In this document: one piece after another, positions 55,950-64,000 of the stretch
How positions within the stretch are numbered: position 1 is the stretch's first letter
Layout of the letters: each line of letters opens with the position of its first letter
NCBI GenBank assembly: GCA_023053685.1
Contig: JALIGW010000004.1
Location: forward strand, 83,723,654-83,787,653
DNA length: 64,000 nt
Reading direction: 5' to 3'
Source: Diadophis punctatus similis
Taxonomy: Eukaryota > Chordata > Lepidosauria > Squamata > Dipsadidae
Notes under the pieces: generated by a model
Seen by the model: only the letters and a program-made list of their open reading frames with translations
Database searches by the model: none
What the model was told of the DNA's origin: nothing
Program-made: the position numbers and the translations under genes

Positions 55950-56440
55950 CTATTTTCACAACTCAAGTGACCCTGAGGACCCAGATAAACCTCCAGGTGG
56001 CCTCAAGGACCCTCTAAAAGGATGCAAATGACCAGCTGTCTGCAAGGAACATAAATCCTTCCATTCCCCACCATCCTGTCAGAGCTGAAGAAGCTTCTTG
56101 GATGAGAAGCGAAACATCTTCAAAAGAAAAAGAAAGCCCATGAAAGTCCAGTTGCCTCTTGAAAAAAGCACCTTTGGGAGAGCTGGAAGGGACCTTGGAG
56201 GTCCTTTTAATTTAGAGAGGCGTTGAGGCCACTTGGAGGTCTATCTGTGTCCTCAGGATCACCTGAGTAGTGCCAATAGGTGTGTGGAGTCTTCTTGAAA
56301 CTGCTGAAAGGAGCTGTGTTGTAGGCTTGAGATAGGGAGTCTCATCCCTTCTGTTGAGAGAGGGCTCAGCCTCACTGGGGGATATGACGTCATCTATCTC
56401 CAGTCTACAATAAAGCTCCTTTCAACAGTTCCAAGAGTCC
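55950..56440 (+). mobile_element. dispersed repeat with GATGAG...GAAAC hairpin motif
   Basis: 'gaagaagcttcttggatgag' then AAGCGAAACATCTTC at about 56086-56122, with flanking text shared with 26725-27020 in the other orientation. Confidence 0.6.
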
Positions 56441-56444
56441 AGGT

Positions 56445-56787
56445 CAGGGATGGGTGCCTACCGGTGCGGTCCAGTGCGTAGCTCCGGTAGAGACCCACCG
56501 ATAACCCAATTTGCGCGCGACTGCTCTGGTACCGTCTCCACCGGGCAGTCACGCGCGTCACCATATGTTTTTATGAATTTTTGGGCATGTGCAGAAGCAA
56601 AATCGCGCCGAAATCTCATGAGGAGACGCACGAGAGAGATAGATTTCATGAGATTTTGCTTCTGCGCATACGCGGAAGCGAAATTGTGCCAAAATCTCTC
56701 TTGCGCGCACATCCCCTCGTGAGATTTTGGTGAGATTTTGCTTCCGCGCATGCGCACCTGTCTCGGTAAGTTAGCAACTCGCCCCTG
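56445..56787. mobile_element. hAT non-autonomous element, 8-bp duplication with one mismatch
   Basis: CAGGGATGGG to GCCCCTG; GTCCAGGT (56437-56444) versus GTCCAGAT (56788-56795). Interior 'gcagaagcaaaatcgcg' blocks as in 17633-18056. Confidence 0.88.
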
Positions 56788-56954
56788 GTCCAGATGATTA
56801 TTGTCATCAGAATGGGAAGCCTCTAAAAGATGGTTCTCGGTGAACATCAGCCAGAGGAGATGACTGTTGTCCTCATGTCCTCATCAACCTCTTCAAGGAA
56901 TCGGGTTGACCGCTTTGGAGATGAGGATGTCGGACTTGACCCCATTCCAAAGAG

Positions 56955-57175
56955 GCATGGGTGAAATGCTATCGGTTCGGCCCGGTCCGGGCGTACCGGT
57001 AGGGGCGGCCGCCAGTGGTTCGGAGAACCGATAGCGGTGGCAGTGCGAGGCTCCGCCCACTTGCCCAGACATTGCCATTTTCATGTTTGTAACCCTCTGC
57101 GCATGCTCAAAGCCTTCTGCGCATGCGCAGAGGGTGAAAAAGGGCGCACTTCTGAACCGGTAGGGAAGGTAAGTA
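56955..57175. mobile_element. hAT MITE relative, eroded
   Basis: 'gggtgaaatgctatcggttc' at the left, 'ttctgaaccggtaggg' at the right, with 'ctgcgcatgcgcagagg' inside. No clean duplication. Confidence 0.6.
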
Positions 57176-57742
57176 GATGTGTGTCCTCATCTTAAGTCAG
57201 TGTGATTACTAATCATAAATAATGATAGAGCTGGATTATATGACTAGTGATAGCAGAATATAATCTTCCCCTGGGTGGAGGCTTCGGGAACAGATGGCGT
57301 GGCTATATACAATGTTTGTCAAACACATCAGGATGGCTTGTCTATTCTTGGAAAGACTGACACGTCAACTCTTCGGAAATAATTCAGAAGAAACCCTGCA
57401 GAACTCAAAGGAACACTCTCCGACGGGTTTCAGACTTCCGTCTGAAAAATGGATGCGGCTGCTTTGGAAAGGCCACTTTTAACGCGACTCTTTAAAGTAG
57501 CATCTTTTATTTTTCCAGAAGCTTAAAGAAAACTGGGCTGCTTTAAAGGACAGGAAAGAGCTTGCCCAAATCCTGGGACATCCCAAGAGGAGCTCATTGT
57601 GAAATTGGCCCTCAGCAACACACCTGTGTCATTCAAAACAGCCCATGCGAGAAAACCAAGCGATCAAACTGTTAAGAGAACAGGGGTTGTTTCCTTCGCG
57701 GTCCTACGAATCAAAAATCATATGATGCTTCTGTACGCATGT

Positions 57743-58266
57743 CAGGGGCGGGTTCCTAATTTTTTTACTACCACTCTGTGGGCGTGGCTTATTTTGTGGG
57801 TGTGGCTTGCCAGCCATGTGACCGGGTGGGCGTGGCTTCTCGGACTGCTGAAGGGAGGGGAACTGGGATAGGTCCTGCTGCCTATTCCCCCTCCCCTCAG
57901 CAGCTCGAGAAGCCTCAAACATGCGAAAATGCCTAGGATCATCACCGCGCGTTCGTGGCTTCTCGGACTGCTGAAGGGAGGGGAATGGAGATAGCTCCTG
58001 CCGCCCGTTCTTTCAGCGTCTCACACGCTCCCTCAGCCATCCTCCCCTGCTTGGACTCACTGTGGGGTAGGAAGGCAGCGCATGAGCAGTGCCAGAAACT
58101 CGGCTTCTGGGCATGCGCAGAAGAATTTTTAAAAAAAAAATTAAAAAAAAGTTTTTTAAATGGCGGCACCCAGGCACCGGCAACCAACCGCACCGGTACT
58201 GTGACGTCACCAGTGGGCTGCTACCGGTGCTATAGAGTGGACCGCACTGGTAGGAACCCACCACTG
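57743..58266. mobile_element. hAT non-autonomous element, 8-bp duplication with one mismatch
   Basis: CAGGGGCGGGTTCCTA to TAGGAACCCACCACTG; ACGCATGT (57735-57742) versus ACGCACGT (58267-58274). The 'gtggcttctcggactgctga' block occurs twice inside (about 57832 and 57955). Confidence 0.9.
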
Positions 58267-58335
58267 ACGCACGTGTGTAGTCGCACAACATGTATTAGAG
58301 GGGAAAGGATTTACAGAAACACGAGGTCTTGGTTA

Positions 58336-58670
58336 CAAGTAGTCCTTGACTTACAACAGTTTGTTAAGTGAGCATTCAAAGTCACAACAGCACTGAAAAA
58401 AAAGTGACTAATTCAGACGCTTGGCAACTGGTTCATATTTATGACGGTTGCAGCGTCCCGCAATCCCCTTTTGCGACCTTCTGACAAGCGAAGTCAACGG
58501 GGAAGCCAGATTTCACTTAACAACCACGTGACTCACTTAAGAACGGCAGTGATTCGCTTAACAACTGTGGCAAGAAGGGTCGTAAAATAGGGCAAAACCC
58601 ACTGAACAAATGTCCCGCTTAGCAACATGAATTTGGGGCTCATTTGTGGTCGTAAGTCGAGGGCTACCTG
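58336..58670 (-). mobile_element. Tigger-like MITE, slightly shortened copy
   Basis: Starts CAAGTAGTCCTTGACTTACA after TA, ends GGGCTACCTG. Confidence 0.8.
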
Positions 58671-58788
58671 TGTTTTTCTGCGTCTACTTGCCCTTGGTCC
58701 CCATATTCTATTACGTTTCCTTTAGTGTCATGCCGGTCACCTTTGTGAGCTACTGCTCTTCCCTAGAAGGAAATGCCATGGACTAAAA

Positions 58789-58916
58789 CAGGGGTCTTCA
58801 AACTTGGGATTTTTTTAGATTGGTGGACTTCAACTCCCAGAATTCCCTAACCAGTAAGGGGAATTCTGGGTGTTGAAGTCCACGGGTCTTAAAGTTGCCC
58901 AGTTTGGAGAGCCCTG
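58789..58916. mobile_element. foldback hAT-like MITE with perfect 8-bp duplication
   Basis: 128 bp; GACTAAAA at 58781-58788 and 58917-58924. Arms diverged compared with 52280-52419. Confidence 0.93.
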
Positions 58917-59298
58917 GACTAAAACATGATCTCCCTTAATCCAGCTCTATCCGCACCTAAAATTGGAACTTTTGCAGACTAACCACCCCAAATTCCAAGA
59001 AGTGGGAATGTGCAAGAGGACACTGATGTCTCCGTTTCCATGTCTTCTCTTCCGGGAAATGCTCACGCAGTTCCTGCAACTAGCACCAAACGCAGGCTGC
59101 ATTATTTGGAGGCACATTGGGAGGGTTCTCTGGCAAGAGGGTTTGGCAGCAAGTGTTGTTAGAAATGCCCCATCCTGTAGTTCTTTGGATGTACGTGAAC
59201 GAAGGCGCCCACGTGTCTCTCTGGTTTTAGAAAGAGTCGCTACTTTTGGAGAAAGGCGTTATTTTGATGGCTTTCTTGGAGGCCTTCTGCTCGTCTCC

Positions 59299-59661
59299 CT
59301 ATACTTTGGGTTGGGGTCCTCCCACAGCGGCTTGGGACTGCATCCGGGTGCCCACGTAAAAGACTTGGTAGCGATCCTTCCACATCACAAAACAGGCCGC
59401 GAATCCCACGACGGCTGCCAGGAAGTTGAGGAGGAACTGGATGAGCAAGAAGAGGTAGAAGGTGTTGGTGATGAAGCCGCAGTCGCTCTGGTAGGTGAAG
59501 GTCCGGCTCAGGGGATCCGACGTGTCCAGTTTGCAGTGGCAAACCGACTCAGAAATGGGTTCACAGGTAAACCGGAGGATTTGGGAGTAGCAATAGGCAG
59601 CGAAAGCCATGGCCAGCACGCAGACGTTCAGACTCAGCGCGCTCAGGAGGAAATAGGCAAC
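59299..59661 (-). CDS. SSPN: SSPN last coding exon (120 residues and stop)
   Basis: 363 nt reading right to left; acceptor AG is the complement of 59662-59663 and the stop TAG lies at 59301-59299. It starts VAYFLLSALSLNVCVLAMAF (segment 3), then RFTCEPISESVCHCKLDTSD and a second Cys in YQSDCGF (extracellular loop), then FYLFLLIQFLLNFLAAVVGF and AACFVMW (segment 4), and ends GGPQPKV. Four loop Cys are visible. No poly(A) hexamer is obvious in the next 350 bp. Confidence 0.95.
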   Translation of the reverse strand, partial: VAYFLLSALSLNVCVLAMAFAAYCYSQILRFTCEPISESVCHCKLDTSDPLSRTFTYQSDCGFITNTFYLFLLIQFLLNFLAAVVGFAACFVMWKDRYQVFYVGTRMQSQAAVGGPQPKV

Positions 59662-61942
59662 CTGGGGCGGAAGGAGAGGAACCGTCTTTTAATATCTCGC
59701 AACAGAATTCCTTATTCCACCAGACTTGAAATTCTGGGCTTAGACAACTTAGAGCTATGTTGCCTTCGATCTGATCTAAATGTAGTTCATAAAATCATCT
59801 GCCACAATGTCCTACCTGCCAATGAATACTTCAGCTTCAACCGCAACAATACAAGAGCACACAGCAGATTCAAACTCAATGTAAACCGCTCCAAACTCGA
59901 CTGCAGAAAATACGACTTCAGTAACAGAGTGATCAATGCCTGGAATGCACTACCTGACTCTGTGGTTTCTTCCCCAAACCCCAAAAACTTTAATCTTAGA
60001 CTGTCTACAGTTGAACTCACCCCATTCCTAAGAGGTCTGTAAGGGGCGTGCATAAGCGCACCATTGTGCCTACCGTCCCTGTCCTTCTGTCCTATTGTCT
60101 AATTTTTACCTATACATACTTCGCTTTTGTTTATGTTTATATCAGACCTGTTATCTTGTACACGTGTTGACAAAATAAATAAATCATAAAAAAAATGTGG
60201 CAAGGGATGTTCTGCAGTGGGTGAAGATTGCCATTCCCAGCTGCCCAGGAGGAGGAGGAGGACAGAACAGGAGGAGGAGGAGGAGGAGGAGGAGGAGGAG
60301 GAGGAGGAGGAGGAGGAGGAGGAGGAGGAGGAGGAGGAGGAGGAGGAGGACAGAACAGCAGGAGGAGGAGGAGGAGGAAGAGGGGGACAAGAGGAGGAGG
60401 AGAGGAGGAGAAAGAAAAGGGAAAGAAAAATCGGAATACAGCCTTCTAACAACTAATACTGTACATAGTACATATCAGCTCTACATAGAAGAACAAGAAC
60501 AAACAATAAATAAATAGAACAGTTTCATAGTGCTCTCATAATTACTGATTAAATTGCCTGTATCTTTTAAAAAGCCATTTAAGCTAACGATGTCCATTAC
60601 AGGTGAAATATGAATCGGTTTAAAAATCCCTTCTTCTGTTTATCACCAGAATCTATTGTCACATCATTTCACGTGATGGCCCAGACTTTTCAGTGTTATA
60701 AAATGTGGGTGATTGATGGAATTCTTTACTCAGTATTATATATTGGGCATTTTAGGTCTCCTTTGGTTTCCTTAAATAAAGATTTCTCCTTTTTCATGAG
60801 GTCAAGGCCTGAGCTCTCAAGACAGAAGCTGTTTGAGAACCTTGGGGTTCTTAGCATGTACATCTTGATAAAATCCATAGGCGAGGCATGTTTGTCTTCT
60901 GTCTACAATTAATTTTATTTATTTATTTTATTTATTTATTTATTTGTCAAACATGTATAGGATAGTAGTAGTTTGTATAAACATAAGTAAAAAGTAACGA
61001 TAAAAGAGGACAATAGGACAGTAGGACAGGGACGGTAGGCACAGTCGTGCGCTTATGCACGCCCCTTACAGACCTCTTAAAAACGGGGAGAGGTCGACTG
61101 TAGACAGCCTAAGGTTAAAGTTTTGGGGGTTTGGGGAAGAAACCACAGAGTCAGGTAGTGCATTCCAGGCATTGATCACTCTGTTGCTGAAGTCGTATTT
61201 TCTGCAGTCAAGTTTGAAGCGGTTTCCATTAAGTTTTGAATCTACTACGTGCTCGCGTATTGTTGCGGTTGAAGCTGAAGTAGTCATTGACAGGAAGGAC
61301 ATTTTGGTATATGATTTTATGAACTACATTTAGATCAGATTGGAGGCGACGTAGTTGTAAATTGTCTAATGCGAATCAATCTGTGAACACCTCACTTGCG
61401 GGTTTCATGAATGAAAAATGTAAAAAAAAACGGTTCCAACCATTGCGCGGCACAACTGATTGTCATAGCTGATTGTCAGAACCTTTTTAAAAACTTTTTA
61501 AAAGCATTTTTTTTTTACTACCGGTTCAGGCGAACCTTTCGCCTCTGGAATAATGGGAACAGGAATGTCCATTGGGTCTGCTCAAAATTTCAAGAGGGCA
61601 ACTGCAACAATGGTTGAAACTGCTTGTGGTTTAATGTCCATTGTTTTTAACTTAGACACAACACGCACAAAAAACATCAGTTCAATCACACCACTTCCAT
61701 TGCCATCTTGATTTCTTTGACCAAATCCTGCAGACACCCCTGAAGAGGAATGATACCATGATCCCCACTCTTAAATCCCGGAATCTTCTCTTCTAACCTT
61801 GTTCCGGCTGACTAATTCTTTCTTGTCCTAATAAAGAAAATAAAACACAACATACCTTGATGAAGAACTGAATGCAAGTTTTCTCATCTGGCTGGTAAGA
61901 AATGCAAAGCATTACAAACCCAATGAAGGCCACCAGACACAC
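59299..61942 (-). CDS. SSPN: SSPN, sarcospan (last two coding exons; N-terminal exon outside window)
   Basis: Sarcospan is a four-pass membrane protein of the sarcolemmal dystrophin-glycoprotein complex, bound to the sarcoglycans. Two exons on the minus strand, 61942-61856 and 59661-59299, join in phase 0 and give 149 residues ending in TAG. They cover membrane segment 2, segment 3, the Cys-rich large extracellular loop (TCEPISESVCHCKLD), segment 4 and the short cytosolic tail (KDRYQVFYVG). The protein is usually about 240 residues, so roughly the first 90, with segment 1, lie to the right of 64000. The gene converges on ITPR2, matching human 12p12 order. The intron between the exons carries two LINE fragments and a (GGA)n tract. 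Identification is from recalled family sequence, especially the SESVCHCKLD and CFVMW-RYQVFYVG stretches. Confidence 0.95.
59690..60180 (+). mobile_element. LINE (CR1/L3 clade) RT C-terminal fragment in the SSPN intron
   Basis: Encodes STRLEILGLDNLELCCLRSD, LNVVHKIICHNVLPANEYFS and NRVINAWNALPDSVVSSP, ending PFLRGL and a stop at about 60042, then a 3' UTR ending 'acaaaataaataaatcataa'. It is antisense to SSPN and starts about 30 bp from the last-exon acceptor. Confidence 0.85.
60248..60430. repeat. (GGA)n array
   Basis: About 100 bp of uninterrupted GGA units (60266-60350) and flanking GGA/GAA variants. Confidence 0.97.
60431..60905. other. SSPN intron without recognised feature
   Basis: Unique-looking AT-rich sequence. 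Confidence 0.5.
60910..61375 (-). mobile_element. LINE (CR1/L3 clade) RT C-terminal fragment, minus copy
   Basis: The minus strand encodes RFKLDCRKYDFSNRVINAWN and ALPDSVVSSPNPQNFNLRLS, ending PFLRGL. Same element as 59690-60180, inverted, with a (TTTA)n tail at its 3' end. Confidence 0.88.
61856..61942 (-). CDS. SSPN: SSPN middle exon (29 residues)
   Basis: 87 nt, phase 0 at both ends. The acceptor AG is the complement of 61943-61944 after a pyrimidine tract; the donor GTATG is the complement of 61855-61851. It encodes VCLVAFIGFVMLCISYQ (segment 2) and PDEKTCIQFFIK, and joins directly to VAYFLLSALS in the last exon. Confidence 0.93.
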
Positions 61943-62049
61943 CTGGAGAGGAGAAAGATGAATAAATTGACATTGAAAATCGGAGGAGACAGAGAGGAAG
62001 ACCTGGCCAGACCCAAAGTCTCCATTATCAATTTAGGAGGTCAGATAGT

Positions 62050-62570
62050 TAACAGAATAACAGAATAACCAAGGTGGAAGGGACCTTGGAGGTCTTCTAG
62101 TCCAACCCCCTGCTTGAGCAGAAGACCCTGTCCCATTCCAGACAAGTGGCTGTCCAGTCACTTCTTAAAAGCCTCCAGTGATGGAAAGAAAGGGAGGGAG
62201 GGAGGAAAGAAGGAAGGAAAGGAAGGAAGGAAGGGAAGGAAGGAAGGAAGGAAGGAAGGAAGGAAGGAAGGAAGGAAGGAAGGAAGGAAGGAAGGAAGGA
62301 AGGAAGACAGCATAACACTATAACAAAGTTGGAAGGGACCTTGGAGGTCTTCTAGTCCAACCCGTTTGAACAGAAGACCCTATACCATTCCAGACAAGTG
62401 GCTGTCCAGTCACTTCTTAAAAGCCTCCAGTGATGGAAAGAAAGGGAGGGAGGGAGGAAAGAAGGAAGGAAAGGAAGGAAGGAAGGGAAGGAAGGAAGGA
62501 AGGAAGGAAGGAAGGAAGGAAGGAAGGAAGGAAGGAAGGAAGGAAGACAGCATAACACTATAACAAAGTT
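62050..62570 (-). repeat. tandem duplication (240-bp period) of CR1 3' fragment plus (GGAA)n
   Basis: 'cataacactataacaaagtt' at 62311 and 62551. Each unit has CR1 3' text followed by GGGA/GGAA repeats (62190-62305, 62445-62545). Confidence 0.95.
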
Positions 62571-62905
62571 GGAAGGGACCTTGGAGGTCTTCTAGTCCAA
62601 CCCGTTTGAACAGAAGACCCTATACCATTCCAGACAAATAGTTGTCCAGTCTCTTCTTAAATGCCTCCAGTGATGGAGCACCCACAACTTCTGGAGACAA
62701 GCCCGATTAATTATTCTCACTGTTGGGAAATTTTGTTCTTGGTTGGATCTCTCCTTGGTTAGTTTCCACCTGTTGCTTCTTGTCCTGCCTTCTGGTGCTT
62801 TGGAGAATAGCTTCACTCCCTCTTCTTTGGGGCAGCCCCTGAGATATTGGAAGACTGCTATCATGTCACCCCTGGTCCTTCTTTCCACTAGACCAGTTGA
62901 TGTAT
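62571..62905 (-). mobile_element. CR1 LINE 3' end
   Basis: The minus strand encodes [20 protein letters not shown] and SNRWKLTKERSNQEQ, then the 3' UTR facing the duplicated units. Confidence 0.85.
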
Positions 62906-63144
62906 ATCATCATCACATCTTTACAAAGGTCTAACTCTAACCAATAATTCATTTGGTGCTTTGGGCTGTAGGATCCTTCCCAAGGATCCTTCCCAAGGAT
63001 CTAGAATAGCTAACAATATTGTTATAATATATCCACTAATGCAACTTTTTGTAATTGACGAGAATACTCTAATACAATTTTTACAGTCTTTCCAAATGTT
63101 AGCATAGTAAAGTATCACCCCAAAATACACACCTGACTGTAGTT

Positions 63145-63514
63145 CAGGTAGTCCTCAACTTACAACAGTTGGTTTAGTGACCGTTCAAAGTTACAACGGC
63201 ACTGAAAAAAGTGACATGTTTCACACTTATGGCCATTGCAGCATCCTCATGGTCACGTGATCCAAATTCGGACCCTTGGCCACTGGCTCATACTTATGAC
63301 GGTTGCTGAGTCCCGGGGGGTCACGTGATCCCCTTTTGTGACCTTCTGACAAGCAAAATCCATGGGGGAAGCCAGATTCACTTAACGACCGTGTTACTAA
63401 TTCAACAACCGCAGTGATCCGCTTAACAGCCATGGCAAGAAAAGTCGTAAAATGGGACAAAACTCCGTTAACAAATTTCAGAGCCAATTGTGGTCGTAAG
63501 TTAAGGACTGCCTG
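63145..63514 (-). mobile_element. Tigger-like MITE, full-length copy
   Basis: Starts CAGGTAGTCCTCAACTTACA, ends GGACTGCCTG. Confidence 0.82.
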
Positions 63515-63649
63515 AAAACATTTGCTCTCGTTTTACATCATTCTCAGACTTATCACAATACGTTGAATTAAATATGATTTCACAGAGGCATTATCGGTTA
63601 TCACCTGATAGTGAAAATTCCCATTAAAACTTCTGCATGTAACATTACG

Positions 63650-63813
<164 letters not shown>

Positions 63814-63924
63814 TCTCTATATATAGAAGGATCACAGCGCTAATTCCCATTAGATATTTCAGACAAATTGTTAAATTAATGAGGAAAAAAATTATGGCAC
63901 TTTTAAAACCCCTAGAATATCTCT

Positions 63925-64000
63925 GGCTAAATTTTATTTATTTATTTATTTATTTAATAGATTTGTATGCCGCCCAACTCCCAATGGGACTCTGGGCGGC
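63925..64000 (-). mobile_element. L2-like LINE 3' tail, cut by window edge
   Basis: (TTTA)n then 'gtatgccgcccaactcccaa', the inverted form of the L2 tail at 18092 and 29460. Confidence 0.8.

Noticed and set aside
58963..60042. 359-codon + strand open frame
   Set aside because: It runs through the antisense of the SSPN last exon and then into a LINE RT fragment. Only the last ~110 residues (LINE) and the antisense SSPN exon are meaningful, so it is not a gene.
60197..60517. Arg-, Glu- or Gly-rich frames of 73-106 codons
   Set aside because: Three reading frames of the same (GGA)n array.

Overview
The window is vertebrate genomic DNA, most likely from an advanced (colubroid) snake. Coding sequence is split into short exons with GT/AG borders inside long introns. 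The introns are full of squamate-type repeats: CR1 and L2 LINE ends, tRNA-headed SINEs, hAT and Tc/mariner-like MITEs, and above all long (AATAG)n arrays attached to CR1 and 'Snake1'-type LINE ends, which are typical of colubroid snakes. The species call is inference; the gene calls are not.

Two protein-coding genes are supported. On the + strand, 1915-45784 holds 20 consecutive exons of ITPR2, the type 2 inositol 1,4,5-trisphosphate receptor. They join in one frame with matching splice phases and encode the last 1007 residues plus the stop codon. The upstream exons lie to the left of the window. The exons cover the late regulatory/coupling region, the RIH-associated domain, six membrane segments, the luminal loop, the pore with its GGGVGD filter, the zinc-finger-like linker and the C-terminal coiled coil. 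On the - strand, 59299-61942 holds the last two coding exons of SSPN (sarcospan), a tetraspan protein of the dystrophin-glycoprotein complex. Its first exon lies beyond the right edge. The genes converge tail to tail, as ITPR2 and SSPN do in human.

Layout: 1-1914 intron with an L2-like fragment and a GAATA/GGAAT array; 1915-7636 exons 1-4; 7637-9422 CR1 pieces around a 1-kb AATAG array; 9423-15662 exons 5-8, with an intronic tandem array of a hammerhead-ribozyme-like motif (10.3-13.0 kb); 15663-27584 exons 9-14; 27585-37634 exons 15-18, with a solo LTR, many MITEs and a 1.4-kb polypyrimidine tract; 37635-44184 a long intron with a SINE/GGAA tandem array and CR1 copies; 44185-45784 exons 19-20. 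The intergenic part (about 46-59.3 kb) has a second solo LTR, a 1.2-kb polypurine tract, opposed CTTT/AAAG arrays and several hAT MITEs. From 59.3 kb onward come the SSPN exons, two RT C-terminal LINE fragments in the SSPN intron, GGAA duplications and a long (TA)n palindrome.

The best structural observations are: (i) at least ten copies of a motif with a hammerhead-like core and foldable stems I and II, partly in a 112-bp tandem array; (ii) two hAT elements in opposite orientation inserted at the same site of two different CR1 copies; (iii) a perfect 140-bp palindromic MITE; (iv) many mobile elements with exact target-site duplications, which allow the family assignments below. No RNA gene, CRISPR array or bacterial-type feature was found.
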